From Leptospira alstonii serovar Sichuan str. 79601 (GTDB lineage Bacteria; Spirochaetota; Leptospiria; Leptospirales; Leptospiraceae), in NCBI RefSeq assembly GCF_000347175.1, contig NZ_ANIK01000081.1:1-51027 (forward strand): a stretch of 51,027 nt of DNA. Direction: 5' to 3'. The stretch's first letter is position 1, and each line of letters opens with the position of its first letter. The notes below the pieces were generated by a model. That model had not been told where the DNA came from. It saw nothing but the letters and a program-made list of their open reading frames with translations, and searched no databases. This document shows positions 27,965-49,223 of this stretch, piece after piece. Made by a program: the position numbers and the translations under genes.

Positions 27965-30688
27965 CTAAAACTTAATCTGCATTCCGATGCTGATCAACGG
28001 ATAGTATTTCACCTTTCCACCGATTACGGTCGACTCGATGTAATTGGAGTTATAAACCGGAGCGGGATTACTTGGAGTGGTAATTCCCGTCAAAGGATTG
28101 GTAACGGCGTTCCTCGAATAAGGACCGAAATTGTTGAAGGTCTGACTGATCTGATTTCTATTTCCGAAAAAATTGATCAACTCCACGTACGTGTTCACGT
28201 AACCCCATTCGTAGTTCATAAAACGATCGATTCGAATATCCAATTGATGAAAGTCGGGCCATCTTCCGGAATTATAATATTCGGAATACGTTGGATTGTA
28301 AAGATTGATTCCGGTCGACGCAACCGCCGAAGCCTTGGAAGAATCCGCGATAGGCGTCATCGGAACGTTCGTGAGATAAGTGTATTTACTGCCAAACTGC
28401 CAACTCTGACCGAGCTTCCAGGCAAAAACGAAGTTCAGGACATGAGTTCTATCGTAGTCGTATAACAGAAGTTTGTCGTTGTCCACAAGCAGTTCGTATT
28501 TTCCGTCGTCGTAATAATTGAGATAATGCCCGCCTTCGTGGATCTGATACTGAAGTCTATGACCTCTGTTGTCCCTGGTTCTTTGATTTTCCTCGTCGTC
28601 CGTAAGTTGAGGTTGATGATTGTTTCTTTTTGAAATGGAATTGGTATAAGAAATCCAACCGAAAAATCTGCGAGCGGAACCTTGGTTAGCTTTCAAAAAA
28701 AACTCGACCCCTCTCGAAAAACCGTCTCTTGAGTTGGAATAATTCATGTTCCTTACGATCAGAGGATTTTCTTGAACGTCGTCCGGATGATTGACGATGT
28801 CCCGTTTTTCGTTGTTAGGTTGATAAGGGTCTTGAACATACGAGTCGGGAGTCACAAGATTAGAATATTGATTGTGAAAACCTTCCGCCTTGATCAGATA
28901 ATCCGAAGAAATCCTTTGTTCGATTCCACCGGAAGAATGGATCGAGTGTTCCATCTTTAAATTCGGATTTCCGGATCGAAAAGAAAATTGTTCGATCTGA
29001 AGAGGAGCGTTGTAGTGTTCTCCCGTTCCCGCTAAGAATTTTGTTCCGGTTTTTAAAATCTCGTATTCCGCTCTTCCTCGAAACGCGTCCCTTTTTTCGT
29101 GGACCTTATCGTAGTAGTCATGTCTGTATCCCGGAAGAACGCTAAAACCTCCGATCTTAAATTCCATCTCGGCAAAACCCGCAATCTCTCTCGTATGTAT
29201 GGAATCCCCTTCGATCAGAGCGCGAAATTGACGATTGGAATCCAACAAGTCGTTGAAAAAATCCAGAAAGGTCGCATTGGAAGATTTTATGTCTTCACCC
29301 TGAAGTTGAATCGTTTTATCCCTGAGTTGTCCCCCGAAACGGAACGTTAGATGCCTTTCAATCAGATTGATTTTCGTGTTGTTTTCGACGAAATTTACGT
29401 TTTGAGTCGTAACGTTTTGAAGATCGAAAATCTGTTCCGCGGTCAGAGGATTTTTGAAATCCACTTCGAAATATTCCTTAAAGTAATTATTGGAAACGGA
29501 TATGGAAGTTTCCAACCAGGATTTGTTATTGTAAGTATATCGAAATCCGCTCGTTCTAAACAATCGATCCAGGCCGACCGGAGGACGACCCGAAGCGGCT
29601 TCCTGCAAAGTCGAAAGTCCTAGAAATTCCTTTTTACTGTTTTCAAAATCGTCCTGAGCCTTCGTATATTTCTGCTTATCCTTGGCTCCGAACAACAGAA
29701 CGTTAAACGTATGATTGTTTCCCGGTTTCCAGTTGAACTTGGCTTGATAATCCTCATAGTCCGCGTATTTAGCGTCCTTGGGAATTCCGTCGGGATATAA
29801 TTTTAAAAGAGCGACGTTCGGATAGGACTTTCTCGCGGAAACGATCGCATACAAATTTTCGGCGATTTTGTTCTGGTGATATACGTCGGAGAGAAACGTG
29901 TTCAGGTTCATAACGGAGAAAGTTTTGGCGACGGCATCGGGCGTTCGAATGTCGATGATTCCTCCGGTTGCGAATCCGAACTGCACGGGAAACGACCCGG
30001 AATAAACGTTAAAAGACTTTATAATATTATTATTTAATACGGAAGATTGGTCGCCCAGGTGATACGGATAGGACATCGGAAAACCGTCCAGATAATAACC
30101 GTTTGCGAGAGTGCCTCCTCCGCGCATGACCAAAAATCCGCGTTCGCTGTTCGAATAAGGATTGGAGTTGCCCACGCTGTTCACCAAATTGTTAAACGAA
30201 GAAGAGGAAAGCCCGATCGGAGGAACCGCCGTAATGCCAGGAAGAGTTTGAATCGCTTTGAGCGCATCGTTCTGGGCTCCGGGTAATCTTTGGATCTCCT
30301 CTTGATGAAGAGTGTATCTGGAAAGAGATTCCAAATCCTTTTCACCGTAAACGTTGATTTCTCCGGGAACGGGTTTGCGCACAAAAAGAAATTTTTTCTG
30401 ACCGTCGTGTTCCACGGTTACGGTCTTTTTAAAAACCTTTTCCGAAGTCATGATTCTAAGATTGTAGGTTCCCGGAAAAGGAAAGTTCACTTTTACGGAA
30501 CCCTCTCCGTTTGTAATGAGATACTTTCCGATTTCTTGAAATACTACGGGAGTGTTGGAGACCGCGTGGTTTCCCGTTTCGTCCATGATGACCACTTCTA
30601 CCTGCAAGGGTTTTTGCGCGAACAAAGGTGAAAGTTGGAATAGAATTCCGACTACAAAAAAACCGAACCGGAATCGAGTGAGGAACAA
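27965..30688 (-). CDS. TonB-dependent outer-membrane receptor
   Basis: This protein of about 907 residues is a TonB-dependent transporter. After a signal peptide (MFLTRFRFGFFVVGILFQLSPLFAQ) comes a carboxypeptidase-regulatory-like beta domain. The plug follows (INVYGEKDLESLSRYTL, EEIQRLPGAQNDALKAIQTLPGI, VMRGGGTLANGYYLDGFPM, FATGGIIDIRTPDA). The rest is a 22-stranded barrel ending in ISIGMQIKF with the terminal Phe. I chose TTG at 30688 because it starts the signal peptide; the open frame runs to 30952 but that part crosses a dispersed repeat. No ExbB/ExbD/TonB or regulator is adjacent, so the ligand is unknown. Confidence 0.85.
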   Translation of the reverse strand: MFLTRFRFGFFVVGILFQLSPLFAQKPLQVEVVIMDETGNHAVSNTPVVFQEIGKYLITNGEGSVKVNFPFPGTYNLRIMTSEKVFKKTVTVEHDGQKKFLFVRKPVPGEINVYGEKDLESLSRYTLHQEEIQRLPGAQNDALKAIQTLPGITAVPPIGLSSSSFNNLVNSVGNSNPYSNSERGFLVMRGGGTLANGYYLDGFPMSYPYHLGDQSSVLNNNIIKSFNVYSGSFPVQFGFATGGIIDIRTPDAVAKTFSVMNLNTFLSDVYHQNKIAENLYAIVSARKSYPNVALLKLYPDGIPKDAKYADYEDYQAKFNWKPGNNHTFNVLLFGAKDKQKYTKAQDDFENSKKEFLGLSTLQEAASGRPPVGLDRLFRTSGFRYTYNNKSWLETSISVSNNYFKEYFEVDFKNPLTAEQIFDLQNVTTQNVNFVENNTKINLIERHLTFRFGGQLRDKTIQLQGEDIKSSNATFLDFFNDLLDSNRQFRALIEGDSIHTREIAGFAEMEFKIGGFSVLPGYRHDYYDKVHEKRDAFRGRAEYEILKTGTKFLAGTGEHYNAPLQIEQFSFRSGNPNLKMEHSIHSSGGIEQRISSDYLIKAEGFHNQYSNLVTPDSYVQDPYQPNNEKRDIVNHPDDVQENPLIVRNMNYSNSRDGFSRGVEFFLKANQGSARRFFGWISYTNSISKRNNHQPQLTDDEENQRTRDNRGHRLQYQIHEGGHYLNYYDDGKYELLVDNDKLLLYDYDRTHVLNFVFAWKLGQSWQFGSKYTYLTNVPMTPIADSSKASAVASTGINLYNPTYSEYYNSGRWPDFHQLDIRIDRFMNYEWGYVNTYVELINFFGNRNQISQTFNNFGPYSRNAVTNPLTGITTPSNPAPVYNSNYIESTVIGGKVKYYPLISIGMQIKF

Positions 30689-30809
30689 AATCGAAAGATG
30701 AAGCCGATAATAACGTATATTAAAAATACATACTTTTCGAATAAAAGCAATTTGAAACCGTGATAAATTATTTTTGATATACGAATATAAGAACTTTTCC
30801 CAAAACCGA

Positions 30810-30870
<61 letters not shown>

Positions 30871-31387
30871 AAAAAACAAAACGGAAAAAATAGAAGTTAG
30901 TCGAAATCGATACGATTTTGCTTAAAAACGGATTTTGCAAAAATCTTTCCATAACCTTCTCGGAAGTTTCAAAAAATAGATAAGGGTTTCTATTTCAATC
31001 CATAAATTTTTTGACGACTACGTCCAAAGATTTCCTAAGAGTTTTGTCCAAATCCGCATTCCTCGATTTGGCAATTTAAGAACGAACTCTCTTTTCCGAA
31101 CTTACAAAAAATGAAAAAAAGATTCATCATTTTATAAGATGCACCATAACGAATGGCAGGATTAGAAGATACGGCGTATATACAAATTTAGGGCTGTGAC
31201 CAGAATTCAAATGTTCAGGGTAATCGATATTAAGAGAAAACGTTGAGTCACACAATCCGGAAAGGGAGTTCAAAAAACGAGGCGTCCAGTTCCGTGAAAG
31301 GTATAATAAGTTTCTTTATCAATTAGGGAAGAAACCCAAAATAAACCTTGCTCGTTTTACTCATTCTGTTTTTTTCATTCGAATTTA

Positions 31388-31455
31388 TCGAGCGCCCCAT
31401 AGGAAGCGAGATAGCCAAAGCGAAGCGACGGCTCTTTGCGAAGCAAAGATGAGCG
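31388..31455 (+). repeat. Structured repeat family A, copy 3
   Basis: CGAGCGCCCCATAGGAAGCG leads into GAGATAGCC. AGCC (31413-31416) pairs with GGCT (31430-31433), and CTTTGC-GAA-GCAAAG (31434-31448) follows, then ATGAGCG. The first stem of other copies is weak here. Confidence 0.65.
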
Positions 31456-31625
31456 CCCTGCAACGCAATCCGTAGTGAGCATTGCATGAGTTTTTTAACG
31501 CGACCCATCGAGCGCCCCATAGGAAGGCGAGACAATTAGAAACAATCAAACGCGGATAACAAAACTCTTCGTAAAAACAAAATCAAGTCTCAATGAAATA
31601 AATATCTCTATTAAAAAGGAAAATC

Positions 31626-36461
<4,836 letters not shown>

Positions 36462-36693
36462 ATAGGAATCAGTAGTTAGATTCTAGGAGTCAGTGGTTAG
36501 GAAATAGTGGTTAGGTCTTTTTCAGTACAAAAAAAATCAGACTCTAAACAAAGTAGAATTCTCCTACTTCTGTAAATTTCCTATCCACTGATTCCTGACA
36601 TCTGATTCCTAAAACCTATCCACTAATAAGTGGAACGCTCCGTAAAATAAGAACATTAAAATTTTCTAAAATTTACGAAATGGAAATAACCCT
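36462..36693. repeat. Degenerate inverted repeats between the DUF4132 and MoxR genes
   Basis: Several tandem variants of AGGAATCAGTGGTTAG occupy 36455-36515. Complementary variants (CCTATCCACTGATTCCT) occupy 36580-36630. 36485-36501 pairs with 36580-36596 with two mismatches, so a large hairpin in the intercistronic mRNA is possible. Confidence 0.65.
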
Positions 36694-37806
<1,113 letters not shown>

Positions 37807-38102
37807 CAAATATGAAAAATTCAAAAAACGGAATGTATCGAGCGGCTTGACCAAAACCAAGATCCGACTGGGAAAAAATTAAATAAATTTACATTCTTCA
37901 AATTTTTGAATGTTAGAAAAATTAATTTATGGAAAAATTTAAATTAACGTGAGTTCCGGCGCGCACTTCTAAAAGTTGCCGGATGTTTTTTGAGAGAAAA
38001 AGTTTTAGAAAAGTACAACGGAGAAAATAACTTGATTCATCCCGAGCCCCGTTTAAACCGAATTGCAAACGATTTGTTTTCGATTGTTAAACTTGATTTA
38101 AA

Positions 38103-40403
<2,301 letters not shown>

Positions 40404-40596
40404 TGGGCGCCTCTATAAAATGAGTTTTTCATTTTATGATAGTCACAGATCGGCAACTTCATGCAAAAATTTGATTTTAAGGCAATTCTTTTTGGATTTT
40501 ACAGAGTCTCCTTTAAGTTTGTTTTTTATTTCCCGAAGATTTTCTAAAACTTAAAAATAAACAACTAAATACAAAAATATTATTAAAATATAATTT

Positions 40597-41721
<1,125 letters not shown>

Positions 41722-41728
41722 TAAGACG

Positions 41729-43681
41729 ATGCGCCAAGACATTCTCTCCTTATCCCAACAAGAACTTGAAATTTTAACGAGTAAAGGAACCGTAAATCGG
41801 GCCTTAAACGATATCGAATCCGGCGTAAAAGGCGAATGGAAAGAAACCGAAGACGGAAGTATCGAAGTCGATTGGGAAGACGGCGTTACCTGCGTTTTGC
41901 CCGGATCGGTTTCGATTCAAGAGTCCGATTGTACTTGTCCTTCGACGGGAGTGTGCAGACACATCGTCCGCACGTTAGTCGCTTATCAAAAACGAATCGC
42001 CGCAAACAAACCGAGTCCTTCTTGGAATCCGGGAGAAATCACGGACGAAACTTTACGATCCTTTTTATCTACTTCTTCTCTTGCAAAAGCCAAATCCGTT
42101 TTCGACTCCGGCGTGGTTGTGGAATTGGATCGAACCGAAATTCCTGTCGCCAAAATCCACGGATTGGGAACGGTACATTTTCCTGTACCGAACGATATCC
42201 GATATGCGCGTGCGGATTGTAAAGGATCGCTCGGAGAGCAGGCGATCGCGATCGCGGTCTTTGCGTTTCGGCTAACGTATGAGGAAAAGGGATTTGTTTC
42301 CACCAACGTTCGAAAAACCGAAATCCCCTCGCACATAACGGATCGGGCGAATACGATCCTAAAAGAAATCGTACAATACGGCTTTCAAAGCGTTTCCGAA
42401 CATTTAAAGGACGGATTATCCCGGCTGGAACGTTCTTGTATCGAAGAGGGCCTTTTATGGCCCGCGGATATTTTGTCCGAGTTGCAGGAAGAATATGCGA
42501 AATATCTTTCTCACGATTCCTTGTTCGATCCGGATCAAGTCGTATATCTTGTAGGAGAATGGTTCGTTCGTATGGATGCGCTGAAAGCAAATAAGGGAGA
42601 AATTCCTTCCTTAGTAATCGGCGGAGATACGAAGTCGTATTCCTCCGAATTGATCGTTCGAAGTCTGACCGGACTCGGCTCCGGAATCAGAGTATTAAAA
42701 AAAGGTTTTGTAGTTCTTTCTTATTTCGCGGATCCTAAGTCCGACGAAATACTGTTATTCGAACGTTTTTTTGAAAGACCGGCGGAAGAGCCCTTTCACG
42801 TTATCGGAAATCTTCCGGCACTGAAAGGAATTTCACTTTTGGATTTCGGAAAAAGTTCGATCGTCAGTTCTTCCATTCAAAAAACCGCATCTGGTAGATT
42901 AAAATTCGGTAATAAAGCGACTTTAAATCCCCAGAAATTTTTATTTGATTCCCTCCACGCGGACATTTTTTCCGATGATTTTAATAAAACGATTAGGATC
43001 CTTTCGGAAAAACCTCCTCGTCCTCTAGGTCCTCGTTGGGCGGCCGGTAATTTTTTCGTCTTTAAGATCAACCGATTTAGCGAACCCAGTTTCGACAGTA
43101 TTTCACAACAATTGAATATAGAAGCGGAAGATAAAAACGAAAGCGTTGCACAAATTTATTTTCCGTATTACAGCAGGGCATCGAGCGGTCTCGAAAATCT
43201 TAGGCAAGTATTGTCCGATTCTTCCTTGTGTTACGTCTGCGGAATTGCAAGTTCCGTATCGGGTCAACTTTCTATAAAACCGGTATCGCTCGTAATCGAA
43301 CAACACGGAAGTCTTACGATGTTACAACCCTACTTGGATCCTGAAAAATCTCCGACAAGCGGATCTAGTTTTCAGATACGGGACAGACTTCATCCGGAAA
43401 CCGATCCTTTAAAAAGTTATATTACGGAATTAAGATCGGCGATCTCCGAAGTATGTATGATCGGTTTAAAACAATACCGCAAAATCAACGATTGGAAAAA
43501 ACTGATACAACGATCCGAAAATCTCGGATTAAAAAGAATTTCAACCCTTTTGGAGTCCGTAGTTCCTTCGATACAAACTTCGAACCAAACCGACGCTTCT
43601 CCCATTTTCACTTTGGCCGCCTTGACCTGTCTCTCCAGGGAAATGGAAATCGACGATGGAAAAAACGAAAATGAAATTTGA
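41729..43681 (+). CDS. SWIM zinc-finger protein (YehQ-like)
   Basis: This 650-residue protein has a SWIM zinc finger near the N-terminus: ESDCTCPSTGVCRHIV with Cys68, Cys70, Cys76 and His78 (C-x-C-x5-C-x-H). SWIM fingers bind DNA or protein. The remaining 550 residues have no motif I recognise and are mixed alpha/beta. It starts 7 bases after the VWA stop, which suggests translational coupling and a shared complex. It is the last gene of the cluster. Confidence 0.9.
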   Translation: MRQDILSLSQQELEILTSKGTVNRALNDIESGVKGEWKETEDGSIEVDWEDGVTCVLPGSVSIQESDCTCPSTGVCRHIVRTLVAYQKRIAANKPSPSWNPGEITDETLRSFLSTSSLAKAKSVFDSGVVVELDRTEIPVAKIHGLGTVHFPVPNDIRYARADCKGSLGEQAIAIAVFAFRLTYEEKGFVSTNVRKTEIPSHITDRANTILKEIVQYGFQSVSEHLKDGLSRLERSCIEEGLLWPADILSELQEEYAKYLSHDSLFDPDQVVYLVGEWFVRMDALKANKGEIPSLVIGGDTKSYSSELIVRSLTGLGSGIRVLKKGFVVLSYFADPKSDEILLFERFFERPAEEPFHVIGNLPALKGISLLDFGKSSIVSSSIQKTASGRLKFGNKATLNPQKFLFDSLHADIFSDDFNKTIRILSEKPPRPLGPRWAAGNFFVFKINRFSEPSFDSISQQLNIEAEDKNESVAQIYFPYYSRASSGLENLRQVLSDSSLCYVCGIASSVSGQLSIKPVSLVIEQHGSLTMLQPYLDPEKSPTSGSSFQIRDRLHPETDPLKSYITELRSAISEVCMIGLKQYRKINDWKKLIQRSENLGLKRISTLLESVVPSIQTSNQTDASPIFTLAALTCLSREMEIDDGKNENEI

Positions 43682-43721
43682 ACGGAAGCCGACTTCATTA
43701 TACCCGCTTTCCAGTTTTAGT

Positions 43722-43751
43722 TTGACATCAAATCATATATAGTTTTATATC
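43722..43751 (+). promoter_or_regulatory. Promoter of the DUF4442 gene
   Basis: Consensus -35 TTGACA (43722-43727), an 18-base spacer and TATATC (43746-43751). Transcription would begin around 43758, only a few bases before the ATG at 43761. The message would then be leaderless or nearly so, which fits the absence of any Shine-Dalgarno. Confidence 0.6.
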
Positions 43752-43767
43752 AAACTATATATGATTT
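43730..43767. promoter_or_regulatory. Perfect palindrome over the promoter and start codon of the DUF4442 gene
   Basis: Arms AAATCATATATAGTTT (43730-43745) and AAACTATATATGATTT (43752-43767) are exact complements around TATATC. The -10 hexamer forms the loop, and the ATG lies in the right arm. A repressor bound here would block transcription; as RNA, only the right arm would be present. No regulator gene is adjacent. Confidence 0.75.
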
Positions 43768-44306
43768 CACGAACCGCCACTCACTCTTTTTGGAAAGTTT
43801 TTTTCTATCAGATAAAGATCTTTCTCCAATGGCCCATTTATTGGAGATGCGGAGGAAGAATTCTTCAATTTACCGATGATATGAGAGAAATGAAGGTCAA
43901 ACTTCCGCTCAATCGTAAAACAAAAGGTTTGATGGGAACTCACTTCGGCGGGGCTCTTTATGCCTTCGTAGATCCGATTCCGCTATTGATGCTCAAACAA
44001 AATTTGGGAGAGAATTATATCCTCTGGGATGTGAACGGTTCGATTCAATATCTGAAAGCGACTTCTCAGGATGTTTTTGCCGAGTTTAAAATTTTTCCGG
44101 AAGATTTAATTCGAATTCAAGAAGAATGCGGCCAAAGAAAAAAGACTCTTTTTAACATAAATATCCCGATTCAAGAAAAGAACGGCGAACTGATTGCGAA
44201 GGTGGACAAGACGATCTATGTCCGAAGAAAACCGATGTTCCCCAAAGAAGAACGGCTTGATCGTTTCATAAACCGAGCTTGTACCAAAAACTGTCGAACG
44301 ACCTGA
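43761..44306 (+). CDS. DUF4442 hotdog-fold thioesterase-like protein
   Basis: This 181-residue protein resembles the DUF4442/YiiD_C hotdog family. It has NRKTKGLMGTHFGGALYAFVDPI in the position of the hotdog helix, followed by beta strands IQYLKATSQDVFAEFKIF and LFNINIPIQEKNGELIAKV. It may hydrolyse or bind acyl-CoA/ACP. The only plausible start lacks a ribosome site and overlaps a perfect palindrome. It is a single-gene unit; repeats follow directly. Confidence 0.78.
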   Translation: MISRTATHSFWKVFFYQIKIFLQWPIYWRCGGRILQFTDDMREMKVKLPLNRKTKGLMGTHFGGALYAFVDPIPLLMLKQNLGENYILWDVNGSIQYLKATSQDVFAEFKIFPEDLIRIQEECGQRKKTLFNINIPIQEKNGELIAKVDKTIYVRRKPMFPKEERLDRFINRACTKNCRTT

Positions 44307-44398
44307 AACGCGATCCGTAGAGAGCGTTTCAGCCAACGAGCAGCAGAAGCGTCGCGAGTGGCTCACAACGAAGTTGTGAAATCAACGCGCCCCTTAGG
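44305..44398 (+). repeat. Structured repeat family A, copy 4
   Basis: Three stems in order: GAAACGC/GCGTTTC around GATCCGTAGAGA (44305-44330), AGCCA/TGGCT (44331-44363), and CACAAC-GAA-GTTGTG (44364-44378). Each differs in sequence from copy 2, yet all pairs are kept. AAATCAACGCGCCCCTTAGGAAGCG follows. It begins just before the DUF4442 stop. Confidence 0.75.
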
Positions 44399-44453
44399 AA
44401 GCGTTGCATTGAGTTTCCCCTAATTTTGGGTGGAGGGCGGGAAAACTCAGGTG

Positions 44454-44518
<65 letters not shown>

Positions 44519-44654
44519 CATATTAGATGTTAGGGACGAGTGGATAGGAATTAGGAACAGCTGTATGTTATGTACCACTTGAAACGCTTGCGTTTCATCG
44601 TATATAAAGTCCTAACCCCTAACTATTCGAAAAGGTTATCATAAAAAAGAAGAT

Positions 44655-44794
44655 CCAATGCGAAAGCGATTGAAGCGAGATCAACAAATTGGAATGACGA
44701 AAAAATTTCGTTTTTCGAGCAATCCGTCAATTTGTTGATCAGAGCAGAAAGCGCGGTCCATCCCTTGGCTTTGACAAGGGATGGATTCGCCCAA
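44655..44794 (-). repeat. Structured repeat family B, copy 3
   Basis: On the minus strand: TTGGGCGAATCC, a perfect 10-bp stem (CCATCCCTTG/CAAGGGATGG, 44758-44784), and GGACCGCGCTTTCTGC. A perfect 13-bp stem (GATCAACAAATTG, 44679-44691, with 44728-44740) follows, enclosing a further small stem. The element ends CAATCGCTTTCGCATTGG. The outer linkers match copy 1; the stems do not, apart from their pairing. Confidence 0.8.
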
Positions 44795-45013
44795 ATTTTC
44801 AACCGTCGAATTCGCGTTGAATGGAAAATTTTCGAGATCACTGATAAAACATCCTTATCGAACGGAACTCCGAGAGTCGGGTTTAACTCTTGAACCCGGA
44901 CTTAGATTTCAGAAATATTCGCTTACTTCAATTGCTACCGCAATATTATTAAGTTTTTATAATATTCCCTTTTCATACAATTCAGGTTTAGAAACAAGTT
45001 TGCAAATTTTCAT

Positions 45014-46828
<1,815 letters not shown>

Positions 46829-46955
46829 ACTTTTTTCTTATTCGAAAACGAATTACCGTGTTGATAAAACTTTCGTCAGTTTTAAAGCCTTTCCTGAGAA
46901 CGAAACCTTCTTTCCAAAATTCGGAAAAGCAAAATCGAATTCTCTTGATCCCTCT

Positions 46956-48203
<1,248 letters not shown>

Positions 48204-48218
48204 ATCATTTTTGTTTTT

Positions 48219-48253
48219 AAAACTCCGAATTTGATTCCCCGTCTCGGAGTTTT
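48219..48253. terminator. Bidirectional terminator between lysC and a convergent gene
   Basis: AAAACTCCGA (48219-48228) and TCGGAGTTTT (48244-48253) form a 10-bp stem with A/T-rich flanks on both sides. It could end transcription from both converging genes; its right arm reaches the last codon of the minus-strand gene. Confidence 0.7.
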
Positions 48254-48671
48254 ACCCCTTCCGTTCGCCGTCCGTATCCGGTTCGGATTGAAAGGCCGCA
48301 ATCAGTTGAATCAGAACGAAACACCAGTGCATGATCGTTGTGATATAACCCATCGGAAGGCTGTCCACCACGATAAAAATCTGCCATAAAAGTATATTCG
48401 CAGTTCCTAATAGAGTATGAATTGCAACCGCCGTGATGTGCCAGGAACGAGTCGGTTCCGCGCGAAAAAGAAGCACCCCGAGAATCAAGGCCAAACCGTG
48501 CGCTTCCAGAGATCCGATTCCTATATATTCTTGTCCTTCGAAAAGACGGGCCGCCGGACCTTTGGCGAAAAAGATTCCCAAGATATCCATGGAAAACAAA
48601 CCGGCGATAGCCGCAAAAATCAGCATGATTCCGTTGATTCTTAAGAGTAATTTACGCGTCGTAAGAGTCAT
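48252..48671 (-). CDS. Small four-helix membrane protein, function unknown
   Basis: This 139-residue hydrophobic protein has four predicted membrane helices (LLLRINGIMLIFAAIAGLF, SLEAHGLALILGVLLF, HITAVAIHTLLGTANILLW and TTIMHWCFVLIQLIAAF). A short charged tail follows (SEPDTDGERKG). I chose ATG 48671 because AGGAAGG lies 11 bases upstream; a GTG at 48692 lies inside that ribosome site. I do not recognise the family by name. Relatives with the same helix pattern are annotated only as hypothetical membrane proteins. Confidence 0.75.
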   Translation of the reverse strand: MTLTTRKLLLRINGIMLIFAAIAGLFSMDILGIFFAKGPAARLFEGQEYIGIGSLEAHGLALILGVLLFRAEPTRSWHITAVAIHTLLGTANILLWQIFIVVDSLPMGYITTIMHWCFVLIQLIAAFQSEPDTDGERKG

Positions 48672-49223
48672 ATGATTCAGCACCTTCCTCACATTATTTT
48701 TAAAGGTTAAAACGAAAGAATTTAGAATTTGTCCTAAAACTTTTACAATCCAATAACTCTCCTTTCGGAAAAGATTCGATCTTAAAACATCAAATCGTAA
48801 GATATAAATCCGACATAAAACAAATTTAGAGTCCTCTCCAAAACCCGTCGAGCGATCTGAATAAGTCCTGGAAACTCATCTGAACGGCTTCCTGCGGGCG
48901 GCGTTTAGGAAACGAGACACTGAGTTTCGCAGAAACGCGGGAACTCCCCGCGTTTTCCGTAAAACGGTAAACTCAAATCTCTTCCGCGTGCCATAATGGA
49001 TAAAAACGGAAAAATTTTAACCCTGAACCCCTGATCTTATCACTGACCTTAGTACGAACTCCTACAAATATTTCCTTTCGAGTTTTGGGACGAACTCTTA
49101 CCCACCTTTTATCGATAGAAAACAATGATTTTTTTATAAATTGGCAATATTTTACTCGAGCATTTCGTCCCACACTCTATTAATATTTTTTAATTCCTAA
49201 ATGGCCCATTTACGGGAGGCGCA
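48672..49223. repeat. Repeat-containing intergenic region before the chemoreceptor gene
   Basis: No gene. A family A-like fragment (CCGTCGAGCGATCTGAATAAG... GAAACGAGACACTGAG, about 48846-48922) resembles 5490-5525. A GC-rich variant of the short palindrome, GCGGGAACTCCCCGC, lies at 48937-48951. A further degenerate pair, ACGAACTCCTAC / TTTTGGGACGAACTC, lies at 49050-49098. Confidence 0.6.

Noticed and set aside
31323..31535. 70-residue minus-strand frame SRLPMGRSMGRV...
   Set aside because: It is produced by the two family A-type GAGCGCCCCATAGGAAG repeats; the duplicated LPMGRS is repeat sequence, not protein.
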